Assembly: GCA_000985875.1 (NCBI GenBank)
Contig: CCRI01000013.1
Coordinates: 1-64,000, forward strand
Direction of reading: 5' to 3'
Source: Neorhizobium galegae bv. officinalis
GTDB taxonomy: Bacteria > Pseudomonadota > Alphaproteobacteria > Rhizobiales > Rhizobiaceae
DNA length: 64,000 nucleotides
This document shows, in pieces, positions 8,812 through 16,486 of the stretch (position 1 is the first letter of the stretch; each line of letters begins with the position of its first letter). A program made the position numbers and the translations under genes. The notes beneath the pieces were generated by a model. That model saw only the letters and a list, made by a program, of their open reading frames with translations. It made no database searches and was not told the origin of the DNA.

Positions 8812-9036
8812 CTAGACATCGGTCACAGGTCGGTGGGTCAAGCGGGTTCCAGTCTTAGCGGCTGTGCGGGCGATTTCGCCGAAGCTCGACCAGCGCCGTC
8901 ATATTGTTCGGCTCGGAGTAATACCCGGCGCCGCTGGAGCAGTAATCGAGCAGGCTCTTGCCGTTCGCCCAGCCATGAACGCGATCGTATGGATCTTGAT
9001 GCCGTCGGTCTTGGTCGTCTGACGCTGCGTGCGAAC
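8812..9036 (-). pseudogene. C-terminal remnant of a TadG-like vWA pilus-assembly protein
   Basis: Three adjacent minus-strand frames, read in turn, give the conserved end of TadG/TadE-associated vWA proteins. The first has DGIKIHTIAF, the second SLLDYCSSGAGYYSEPNN then MTALVE, and the third FGEIARTAAKTGTRLT followed by a stop. Two frameshifts and loss of everything upstream make it non-functional. Family proteins belong to tight-adherence pilus loci; no other tad gene is present here. Confidence 0.6.
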
Positions 9037-9158
9037 CGTGGGGGCGGAACAAGAACTGTTCCGGGTGACACACTGAGACCGAACGAAGCACGAACGCCCG
9101 TAATTGATCTGTAGACGACGCTGCCGGCGTCCCTCCCCTGAATAGTTTGACCGCGCGC

Positions 9159-9187
9159 TTGCAGAGACGCCGCTCAATCATTATAGT
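9159..9187 (+). promoter_or_regulatory. Putative promoter of the toxin-antitoxin pair
   Basis: TTGCAG (9159-9164) and TATAGT (9182-9187) with a 17-base spacer. Transcription would start about 25 bases before the antitoxin start. The AT-rich, partly symmetric sequence just downstream (9180-9210) is a plausible autoregulatory operator, since such antitoxins usually repress their own promoter. Confidence 0.35.
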
Positions 9188-9218
9188 CACTATGGTCATT
9201 CTAGTTATAAGTGAGACA

Positions 9219-9485
9219 ATGCGATCATCAATGCACGATGATATGATCTGGACGGTTGCGGGGGCGAAGGCAAAACTCTCGGAAGTTATGGAGCGCGCCC
9301 AGTTGGCACCTCAGACCATCACCCGCAATGGGAAGCCGAGCGTGGTGGTTGTCTCTGCCGAAGAGTGGCAGAAGAAGACTGCGCGCAGAGGATCGCTTGC
9401 GGAATTTCTATTGGCATCGCCTCTGCGTGGTTCCGATCTGGACATCGAGCGGCAAGGCGACGAACCGCGTGACTTGTCCCTATGA
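9219..9485 (+). CDS. Phd/YefM-family antitoxin
   Basis: Antitoxin of a type II pair: its N-terminal domain dimerises and binds DNA, and its C-terminal tail blocks the toxin. The signature W(T)VAGAKAKLSEVMERAQ, then ITRNGKPSVVVVSAEEW, is the Phd/YefM pattern of prevent-host-death proteins. The protein has 88 residues from the ATG at 9219, which has a weak GTGAG site; ATGs at 9231 and 9240 are also possible. The stop overlaps the toxin start by four bases (ATGA), which couples translation. Confidence 0.85.
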   Translation: MRSSMHDDMIWTVAGAKAKLSEVMERAQLAPQTITRNGKPSVVVVSAEEWQKKTARRGSLAEFLLASPLRGSDLDIERQGDEPRDLSL

Positions 9486-9904
9486 GACTGCTCCTCGACA
9501 CGAATGTTCTGTCAGAAGTTACGAAACCTCGCCCTGCTGAAGGTGTCTTGAACTGGCTTCACGGGCTTGATGAAGATCGAACGTTCATCAGCATTGTCTC
9601 GATTGCCGAAATCCGCCGCGGTGTTGCGCTGATGGAAAACGGGCGAAAGCGCGACGCCCTGGACGAGTGGCTCGCGCATGATCTGCCCCAACGTTTCGAC
9701 AACAGGGCTATTGCGGTGGAAAGTGCGGTTGCTTTTGCGTGGGGTGACCTGATGGCACTTGCCAAGCGAAGCGGCCGGGGACTCGCATCAATGGACGGTC
9801 TGATTGCGGCCACGGCCATCGCTCACGATTTGACGCTTGCCACACGCAATACCAAGGATTTTGAGGGCTTCGGAATAGACATGGTTGACCCATGGGCGGC
9901 CTGA
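9482..9904 (+). CDS. PIN-domain toxin, FitB/VapC family
   Basis: Probable endoribonuclease toxin of 140 residues. The PIN acidic set is visible: D6 in LLLDTN, E43 in SIAEIRRG, D105 in SMDGLIAATA and D126 in TRNTKDF. Length and TRNTKDF..G spacing match the FitB-like branch of VapC toxins. It overlaps the upstream Phd-type antitoxin. A decayed IS6 transposase follows within 40 bases, so the pair sits at the edge of mobile DNA. All key residues are present, so it may be functional. Confidence 0.88.
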   Translation: MRLLLDTNVLSEVTKPRPAEGVLNWLHGLDEDRTFISIVSIAEIRRGVALMENGRKRDALDEWLAHDLPQRFDNRAIAVESAVAFAWGDLMALAKRSGRGLASMDGLIAATAIAHDLTLATRNTKDFEGFGIDMVDPWAA

Positions 9905-9940
9905 CTGGGCCTTCGCATATGCTATGACAGGATACCGCGG

Positions 9941-10531
9941 GTGCTGGACTTGCTGGCTGCCCGTGGGATTATTGTCTCGGACCACCGTACGGCTGCGGGC
10001 GGAGAAATTCGGTCGCACGTTTGCCAACGAGATCCGTCGTCGATCATCCGGTCGGCTTGGAGACAACTCTCGATGAAGCCGATGTTTCACTCCGCGGCAA
10101 GAAGCATTGGCTGTGGCGCGCAGTTGATCAGGACGGTTTCGTCCTGGAGGTTCTCGTACAAAGCCGCCGAAATGCAAAGGCTGCCCAGCGCCTGATGCGC
10201 AAGCTCTTGAAGGGTCAGGGACGATCGCCGGGCATGATGATCACAGACAAGCTGCGGTCCTACGGTGCAGCAAAGCGAGAGATCATGCCGGGTGTAGAGC
10301 ATCGCTCCCACAAAGGGTTGAACAATCGGGCGGAGAATTCTCACCAGCCAGTCCGGCGACGAGCGCGGATCATCAAGCGCTTCAAGTCACAGCGACATCT
10401 ACCACGCTCGTCTCCATCCATGATCGATCACCAACCTGTTTCAAATCCCGCGCCACGACATCTCCTCCCACCACCATCGCGAACTGCGAACGGCGGCGAC
10501 GAACCTGTGGATGAAAATTACCCGAGCATGA
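9941..10531 (+). pseudogene. Decayed IS6-family transposase
   Basis: Segments of one IS6 (IS26/IS240-like) DDE transposase lie in order in changing frames. They read VLDLLAARGIIVS, then AEKFGRTFANEIRRRS, then LRGKKHWLWRAVDQDGFVLE continuing to NNRAENSHQP, and finally NLFQIPRHDISS ending at ...KITRA. At least three frameshifts are needed, and the N-terminal region is missing. The element cannot make its own transposase. Terminal inverted repeats were not located. Confidence 0.8.
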
Positions 10532-10591
10532 GAGAGATCTGCGGATGGCGTCTTTAGCTGGCCCTCCCTCTGTTAATTGACGATGCTCTGA

Positions 10592-11110
10592 TCATTCCGC
10601 CGCATCGGCCACCGCCGCGTTGCGGGCGACGACTTCGAGATAGGCGGCACGCAGGCGGTCGAAGACGGAAGGCTTGCCCGGATCGCGCGGCGCCTGCAGA
10701 TGCAGGACGCGCAACTCGGCCATGAAGTCCTCCCAGAGCGGCCGGCCGCCTTCCTCAAGCAGTTGTGCGCGGATCGAAAGCTCTTCGGAAACCGGCATGA
10801 AACGGCGGCCCCAGGCACCCATTTCCGCAAAGATCGGCACCAGGCGGATCGACATCTCCGTAAGACTGTAGATCCCTTTCTGCTTGTGGCTCGGGTCGTC
10901 CCCGCGAGAAAGCAGGCCGCGCTCGACGAGCCGCTTCAGCCGGTCGGCAAGGATGTTGGAAGCGATGCCTTCCTCGGAATTCTGCAGCAGTTCGCGGAAG
11001 TGGCGGCGATTGCCGAACATGATGTCGCGGATAACGATCAGGCTCCAGCGGTCTCCGAGAACCTCCAGCGTCAGATTGATCGGGCAACCCGACCGATAGG
11101 CTTCGTTCAT
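10592..11110 (-). CDS. HxlR-family winged-helix regulator
   Basis: A 172-residue DNA-binding regulator. The HxlR signature is present from the start: CPINLTLEVLGDRWSLIVIRD with Cys9, then the winged helix with FRELLQ and ILADRLKRL. The ATG at 11110 is chosen over upstream ones because GGAG lies seven bases before it. It diverges from a DHFR-family reductase 95 bases away, a common arrangement in which the regulator controls its neighbour. HxlR proteins often respond to electrophiles or aldehydes; the ligand here is unknown. Confidence 0.88.
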   Translation of the reverse strand: MNEAYRSGCPINLTLEVLGDRWSLIVIRDIMFGNRRHFRELLQNSEEGIASNILADRLKRLVERGLLSRGDDPSHKQKGIYSLTEMSIRLVPIFAEMGAWGRRFMPVSEELSIRAQLLEEGGRPLWEDFMAELRVLHLQAPRDPGKPSVFDRLRAAYLEVVARNAAVADAAE

Positions 11111-11204
11111 TTTTTTCTCCAATACCGCTTGCATTCTACAATCAGTTTGAGTAACTTTCAACTACTTGCTTTTTGCAACCGGTTTAAACGTGATGGAGGA
11201 TGAC

Positions 11205-11765
11205 ATGAGAAAGCTGGTAGCCTGGAACCTGATGAGCCTCGACGGATATTTCGAGGGCGAGAAACCGTGGGATCTCGCCTTTCACTCCTATGCCTGGGGG
11301 CCGGAACTGGAAAAGCTCTCCGAGCAGTTCGGTGAGGAAGGCGACCTCCTGGTGTTTGGCCGCAAGACCTACGAGGGCATGGCGGCCTATTGGCCGACCG
11401 CCGACGAAGGCGGCAAGGTCAAGAACTATATGAACAATATCGCCAAAATCGCCGTGTCGAAGACGATAACGGACGCCCCCTGGAACAATACGCGGGTCGT
11501 CAGCGATCCCGTTGCCGAACTCACCAGGCTGAAAGGCGAGGACGGCAGGACGATCTTCATCTTCGGCAGCGCCGAACTGGTGGCCTCGCTGATGAAGGAA
11601 GGCCTCGTCGATGAATACAGGCTGTGCATCGCCCCTGTGCTTCTCGGTTCCGGCAATCCGCTCTTCAAGAAGACCGAACAGCAGACCGAGCTCAAACTGC
11701 TGAGCTCGAATGCGGCGGCCAACGGAGCGGTGATCCTGACCTATGCGGTGGGCAAGGCGGCCTGA
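11205..11765 (+). CDS. Dihydrofolate reductase family (RibD C-terminal-like) protein
   Basis: A 186-residue NADPH-binding reductase-fold protein of the RibD_C/YwjB-YyaP type, not the housekeeping folA. It starts MRKLVAWNLMSLDGYFEG; LMSLDG is the family's N-terminal motif. Later come FGRKTYEGM and IFGSAELVASLM. GGAGGA at 11195-11200 supports the ATG at 11205. It diverges from the HxlR regulator. Its 3' third and downstream sequence are duplicated 1.84 kb to the right. The physiological substrate is unknown. Confidence 0.85.
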   Translation: MRKLVAWNLMSLDGYFEGEKPWDLAFHSYAWGPELEKLSEQFGEEGDLLVFGRKTYEGMAAYWPTADEGGKVKNYMNNIAKIAVSKTITDAPWNNTRVVSDPVAELTRLKGEDGRTIFIFGSAELVASLMKEGLVDEYRLCIAPVLLGSGNPLFKKTEQQTELKLLSSNAAANGAVILTYAVGKAA

Positions 11766-11886
11766 CGCCGCAGGCGAAGGACCGGCTGCGCTGCGCGGCC
11801 GGATCTTCACATCCGAGCCACCTTCTCCCTTCGGCTAATTGCGCCTTGCCGAGCGCGATATATGGTCACCGTTCCAGGAGAAAGGA
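11532..11886 (+). repeat. Direct repeat copy 1 (3' part of DHFR-family gene plus downstream DNA)
   Basis: About 355 bases recur at 13373-13727. This copy is the intact end of the reductase gene. It stops inside what matches the ribosome-binding region of the hydrolase gene that follows copy 2. The non-coding half of the two copies is nearly identical, while the coding half carries about a dozen differences. Confidence 0.9.
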
Positions 11887-12330
11887 TCAACCAAGGGTCC
11901 TGTCAGCTACACGCACCATCATTGCCCATCTTCAGTGATCGAGCGGCTTCGCTTGCCAGCCGCGCCGCAATGGTTCGTCAGCGTCTCCTCTGCGGTCCCA
12001 AATCTGTTGGTCCTAACCAACCTGAATCAGACAGCTGTCGCCGTCCACCTGCATCGCTTCAGGCGATCGCACATCGCAGAAGCGCGGCAGGGATAGCCGC
12101 ATGATGCTCCATCCCCGCCGATTGCGCATTCGTCCCGACTAACCGCCTGACATCACCGACGCGCAGGCATACGGATCGATCTGTCGCGCATTGGTGGTGA
12201 GCAATAGTGTCGAGTTCGTCTCGCCTTGCGAAACTGTTCCCGGCGAGACGGAATCTCAGTTGAGCTCAAGGCATAAAATTAGCGCGACTCAAATGCAGGA
12301 TATTAGTGTTTCTCAAACGGCACCCGATCA
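11887..12330. other. Non-coding stretch ahead of the Fic remnant
   Basis: No supported gene. Its right end is AT-rich and holds two 16-base direct repeats that are listed separately. Several short frames are interrupted and unlike proteins. Confidence 0.4.
12278..12317 (+). promoter_or_regulatory. Two 24-base-spaced direct repeats upstream of the Fic gene
   Basis: ATTAGCGCGACTCAAA (12278-12293) and ATTAGTGTTTCTCAAA (12302-12317) match at 12 of 16 positions, with a 24-base period. They lie 14 bases before the remnant's start. Tandem half-sites like these usually bind a regulator, but which one is unknown. Confidence 0.35.
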
Positions 12331-13363
12331 GTGATGAAATCCGAAGAGCTCAGCCGTGTCCACCGGAAACGACTACAGGACAATGGGTTCCTCGAAGAAA
12401 TCATGAAGGGCTGGCTGGCGGTGAACTCGCGGCCGTCGGCCAACAACAGGATCGATACGGCCTGGAGTACCGTCTACTGGGAGTTCGTTGCCAGATACCT
12501 GGAAGACCGTTTCGCGGGTGAAGGGCGGTTGTCCCCGATGCGCGACGAACCCAGCCGCCGTCCGCTATCCGGATCAAGAACCTGTGGGCGAAAATGGGGA
12601 AAGACGCCCTCAGCCAAATCGGATTCGAGCAAGTGCGCATCAACGACCGGAACGGATATATCGCCGACATTGATGAGCGTTATGTGGCAGACGCCCTGAA
12701 CTCGCTTTCGATCGAGGGTTGCGAGGTATCGGAAGAGCTGATCCGGAGGGTACAGGACGGTCAGTGGAAACCGGACGAGGACGCACAGGACTAAGAGACG
12801 AAGAACGCGCTCGCCGCCAAGGGATACAGGCTGGCTTTTGAGGAGGTACGCGATGACATCAGGAAGATCCTTGAGGGAGCACCTACCGGCGAACTGCTCG
12901 AAGCACGGCACCGGGATTGGTTCCGAGCCATGTTCAGCCCTTCGGTAACCGCGGGTATCATCAAGGCGCACCAACTCGCCGGCTACCGATCGTACAATGT
13001 GTATCTGCGGGGTCCTCGCATGTCCCCTTATCGCCGCATGCAATCGCCGACGCCATGGATGCACTGTTCGAGAGCATGTCGGAAGAATCCGATGCACGCG
13101 TGAAGGCAATCCTCGCCCCTTTCCTATTCACCTATATCCACCCATTTCCGGACGGGAACGGACGCACGGCGCGCTTTTTGATGAATGCGCTTCTCGCCGA
13201 GTGCGGAGCGCCATGGACTGTCATTCCTGTTGCGCGCCGTGACGAGTACATGAATGCCCTGGAAGAGGCGAGCCAGCACGAAAACATCGTGCCTCTCACG
13301 AACTTTGTCTCCGAGCTGGTTAAAGCGCCGGCACCATCCACGCCTGGGCGGAAAGAAAGCTAG
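12331..13363 (+). pseudogene. Decayed Fic-family (AMPylator-like) protein gene
   Basis: Fic enzymes transfer AMP or similar groups to proteins. The N-terminal segment MKSEELSRVHRKRLQDNGFL is present, then the frame is lost near 12540. A later segment resumes with LNSLSIEGCEVSEELIRRV, stops at 12792-12794, continues in the same frame through RHRDWFRAMFSP, and shifts frame near 13010. The final part keeps the complete catalytic motif HPFPDGNGR and ARFLMNALLAE. Against family members of roughly 500 residues, a central block is missing. One stop and at least two frame changes make it a pseudogene, although the catalytic domain could still be expressed from an internal start. Confidence 0.75.
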
Positions 13364-13372
13364 AGCAAGGGC

Positions 13373-13727
13373 AAAGGCGAGGACGGCAAGACGTTCTTCA
13401 TCTTCGGCAGCGCCGAACTGCTGGCCTTGCCGATGAAGGAGGCCTCGTCGATGAATACGGGCTGTGCATCGCCCCCGTGCTTCTCGGTTCCGGCAATCCG
13501 CTCGTCAGGAAGACCGAACAGCAGACCGAGCTCAAGCTGCTGAGTTCGAATGCGGCGGCCAACGGAGCGGTGATCCTGACCTGTGCGGTCGGCAAGGCGG
13601 CCTGACGCCGCAGGCGAAGGACCGGCTGCGCTGCGCGGCCGGATCTTCACATCCGAGCCACCTTCTCCCTTCGGCTAATTGCGCCTTACCGAGTGCGATA
13701 TATGGTCACCGTTCCAGGGAGAAGGAC
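13373..13727 (+). repeat. Direct repeat copy 2 (truncated DHFR-family fragment)
   Basis: Second copy of the sequence at 11532-11886. A one-base loss (near 13438) puts the reductase fragment out of frame, and it has no start, so it is a pseudogene. It runs into the ribosome site of the hydrolase at 13729, which suggests that the ancestral order was reductase then hydrolase, with about 1.5 kb now between the two repeats. Confidence 0.9.
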
Positions 13728-13728
13728 G

Positions 13729-14736
13729 ATGGCCGATACGGAATGCGAAGCGCCTGCGGAACGGGAAATCGAGGGCGACGCCCGTTCGTCGCGTCCTGCG
13801 GGAGCGCCTGTGAGCATGGTCTGCCGCGACGGCATCACCATCCACGGGCACCTCTGGCCGGCCCGGTCCCCGGCCATCGGCAGCGTCATCGTCAACCCGG
13901 CGACCGGAGTGCTTGCCCGTTATTACCACTATTACGCCGACTTCCTCGCCGGCGAAGGTTTCGACGTGCTGACCTACGACTATCGCGGCATCGGCCTTTC
14001 CCGGCCCGATAGCCTGAAGGGATGCGGCTATCGCTGGCGGGAATGGGGCGAGCAGGATTTCGACGCGGCGCTGAGGTTCATGGACGCGGCCCGGCCGGTA
14101 CAACCGCTTTACGTCGTCGGCCACAGTATCGGCGGTTATCTGCCGGGGCTTTCGCCGATGGCCAAACGCATCGACCGGATGCTGACCATGGGAGCGCAAT
14201 ATGCCTACTGGCCGGACTATGCCAGCGGCCATCGCCTGCGGCTGTTTCTGAAATGGCATGTAATGATGCCGGCGCTGACGGCCGCCTTCGGCTATTTTCC
14301 CGGCAAGCGTCTCGGATGGCTGGAGGACCTGCCGGCGGGCGTGGCGAACGAATGGAGTTTTCGCCAGGCGCGGATGGAGGCGACCCATCCGGCAGCGGAA
14401 CGCGGCGATTTACTGCGGCGGTTCGAAGCGGTGACGGCGCCGATCCTGGCGGTGACGATGTCGGACGACGACATCGGGACGGTGGCTGCAATCCGGCGCA
14501 CACTCCGGTATTATCGCAATGCCCAGGTGACGCAGGTGCTGCTGAAACCGGAGGATTACGACCTGGCCGCCATCGGACATTTCAGCCTGTTCCACTCCCG
14601 GCATCGGCAAGGCTTCTGGCACGACACACTTCGCTGGCTGCGGGACGGCATCAATCCCTGGCCGGGCCATGTTATTGCGTCGTCCAGACCTGAGGCTTGC
14701 GCTGGATCAATGGGGGATCCCGGTTACATGCGATGA
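13729..14736 (+). CDS. Alpha/beta-fold hydrolase
   Basis: A 335-residue serine hydrolase or esterase-like protein. The nucleophile elbow GHSIGG is visible (about residues 129-134), with an upstream oxyanion-type segment and YDYRGIGLS (about 86-94). GHFSLFH near residue 285 supplies the likely catalytic histidine. The ATG at 13729 is preferred because AGGGAGAAGG precedes it; earlier in-frame starts lie within the duplicated DNA. The substrate is unknown. The gene stands 26 bases before a universal stress protein gene. Confidence 0.85.
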   Translation: MADTECEAPAEREIEGDARSSRPAGAPVSMVCRDGITIHGHLWPARSPAIGSVIVNPATGVLARYYHYYADFLAGEGFDVLTYDYRGIGLSRPDSLKGCGYRWREWGEQDFDAALRFMDAARPVQPLYVVGHSIGGYLPGLSPMAKRIDRMLTMGAQYAYWPDYASGHRLRLFLKWHVMMPALTAAFGYFPGKRLGWLEDLPAGVANEWSFRQARMEATHPAAERGDLLRRFEAVTAPILAVTMSDDDIGTVAAIRRTLRYYRNAQVTQVLLKPEDYDLAAIGHFSLFHSRHRQGFWHDTLRWLRDGINPWPGHVIASSRPEACAGSMGDPGYMR

Positions 14737-14762
14737 TGTCATCAGGTTAAAAGGAGGCACAG

Positions 14763-15200
14763 ATGTTCAAACACGTTCTCATTCCGACCGACGGCTCTCC
14801 GCTTTCGACCAGCGCGCTGGAAAAGGCGCTCGACTTCGCACACGAAATCGGCGCGGAAGCCACCGTTGTGGTGGTAATGGAACCGCTGCAGGTCCTGACG
14901 CTCAATCCGACCGGCATGGAAGTCGTCTACGCGCAATACGACCGCCAGAACAACGAGGCGGCCGATGGCATTCTCGCCGACGCGAAGGAAGCGGCGAAAC
15001 AACGGATGGTCGCCTGCGAAACGGTGAAGCTTGGCAGTCTCGATCCCGCGAGTACCATCATCGAGACCGCGGGCGCCTATCATTGCGACGTCATCGCCAT
15101 GGCCTCGCACGGCCGCTCCGGCTTCAAGGCTTTCATGCTCGGTAGCGTGACGATGAAAGTGCTGGCGCATTCCAAGACGCCGGTACTGGTCTATCGGTAA
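14763..15200 (+). CDS. Universal stress protein, UspA family
   Basis: A 145-residue cytoplasmic stress protein. It starts MFKHVLIPTDGSPLS, with the family's ATP-loop Asp10. The C-terminal GxxGx9G(S/T) nucleotide motif is visible as SHGRSGFKAFMLGSVT followed by AHSKTPVLVYR. AAAGGAGG precedes the start. Its position after a hydrolase suggests co-transcription. Confidence 0.92.
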   Translation: MFKHVLIPTDGSPLSTSALEKALDFAHEIGAEATVVVVMEPLQVLTLNPTGMEVVYAQYDRQNNEAADGILADAKEAAKQRMVACETVKLGSLDPASTIIETAGAYHCDVIAMASHGRSGFKAFMLGSVTMKVLAHSKTPVLVYR

Positions 15201-15316
15201 GACCTGGTCTACCCCGGCCTGGCTGCGGATGCTTCATTCAAAGCCGGCCGGTCATGCGATGCTTTACACCTTCGATATTGCGGCGCACAATGCTCCCTTG
15301 GCCCGGGGGACAGCGA

Positions 15317-15568
15317 ATGATGACCGTATTTGAAGGCCTAAAGGGGGAACTCGCCGCCGGCACGACAGTCTTGGCGCTGGTAGATTACAATGTCACCGAA
15401 TTTCGCGACGGCGACAGTTGCCGTTATGTCGGGCATGTTCGCACCAAACCGTCCATCCTGCGAACTGCACTGAACGCTCCGACCCTCCGGCTCGGTGGCC
15501 ACCGGATAACCCTCAACGCGGTCGAGCACGAGGATTGGGTATCATTTCATCTGGACAGGTTTCCCTAA
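15317..15568 (+). CDS. Small hypothetical protein
   Basis: An 83-residue, probably beta-rich soluble protein (MMTVFEGLKGELAAGTTVL...). The family is not recognised. The ATG at 15317 is chosen because GGGGGA lies eight bases upstream. It is 145 bases from, and convergent with, pdeM. Confidence 0.5.
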   Translation: MMTVFEGLKGELAAGTTVLALVDYNVTEFRDGDSCRYVGHVRTKPSILRTALNAPTLRLGGHRITLNAVEHEDWVSFHLDRFP

Positions 15569-15712
15569 ATGCGGGACGCGCGGTTGTTGGATCTGGCGAG
15601 ATCGTCATCGTTCCGGATCGAACCTGTGCCGGCGTCATCGGAGCTGTCGGTGATGGATGACATCCGCGACCCCGCATGTGGTCGGGCGCTTGGACAGGTT
15701 TAAAACAGACGG

Positions 15713-16486
15713 TCAACCGATCAGATTGGCGTAGCGCACCGAATAAATGCGCTCGCGGCCGAGAAGGTGCGCGACCAGGGCCTCACGGTCGAACAGGCCG
15801 TTCATGGCCCTGTGGCGCAGGTCGAGGCCACCAGCGAGCACGCCGAAGGCCGGCATGAGCAGGCGGGTTCCGTCGCTGGCAAAACACGGACGGCGCACGG
15901 ATTTTTCACGGCGTCGGACGGTGGCGGAAGGATGAAGGTGGCCGGCGATCTCGCCCTTGCTCCCCCCTGGGCCGGAAATCAGGCTCGGCTCGTGGCGGAA
16001 GACGAGGCCGCCATAAAAGAGTTCGTCGGTGCAGGTGCCGGGCAGATCGACCGTGCCGTCCGGATCATGATTGCCGTTGATCCAGATCCAGTTGCGCCCG
16101 CGTGCCATGGTCGTGATCAGCGCACGCAGGTCGGGGGCAAGATGTTCAGAACCCTTGCGATCGTGGAAATTGTCGCCGAGCGAGACGACGATCTTCGGAT
16201 CATAGCGGGCGATGACCGCCGACAGGATGTTGAGCGTGGCGATCGTATCGTAGGGCGGCAGCATCATGCCGCGGCGCGCAAACGCCGCACCTTTTTCCAG
16301 ATGCAGGTCGGAGACGACGAGAATGCCGGTTTCTGGCAGATAAAGCCCCCCGAGCGGATCGCAGACGGCAAGCACGCCGTTCACGACGATCTCTTCCGCA
16401 CCGGTTGCGGCAGGTCCCCCAGAAATCGTTCGCGCCAAAGCGAGGCGGTGCATCAATTCAATGTCTTCCAGTCCAGCGTACCGCAT
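15713..16486 (-). CDS. pdeM: Ligase-associated DNA damage response endonuclease PdeM
   Basis: A 257-residue calcineurin-like phosphoesterase that acts with an Lhr-like helicase in a bacterial DNA repair module. The metal-binding set is complete: D60 and H62 in SDLHLEKG, D105 in SLGDNFHDR, N139/H140 in INGNHDP, H164, and H183/H185 in GHLHP. Its start overlaps the helicase stop (ATGA). The usual partners, a dedicated ATP-dependent ligase and a beta-lactamase-fold exonuclease, are not in this window. Confidence 0.93.
   Translation of the reverse strand: MRYAGLEDIELMHRLALARTISGGPAATGAEEIVVNGVLAVCDPLGGLYLPETGILVVSDLHLEKGAAFARRGMMLPPYDTIATLNILSAVIARYDPKIVVSLGDNFHDRKGSEHLAPDLRALITTMARGRNWIWINGNHDPDGTVDLPGTCTDELFYGGLVFRHEPSLISGPGGSKGEIAGHLHPSATVRRREKSVRRPCFASDGTRLLMPAFGVLAGGLDLRHRAMNGLFDREALVAHLLGRERIYSVRYANLIG

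Noticed and set aside
11887..12330. Insertion sequence between the repeat and the Fic remnant
   Set aside because: No transposase motif or terminal inverted repeats could be found in the short broken frames.
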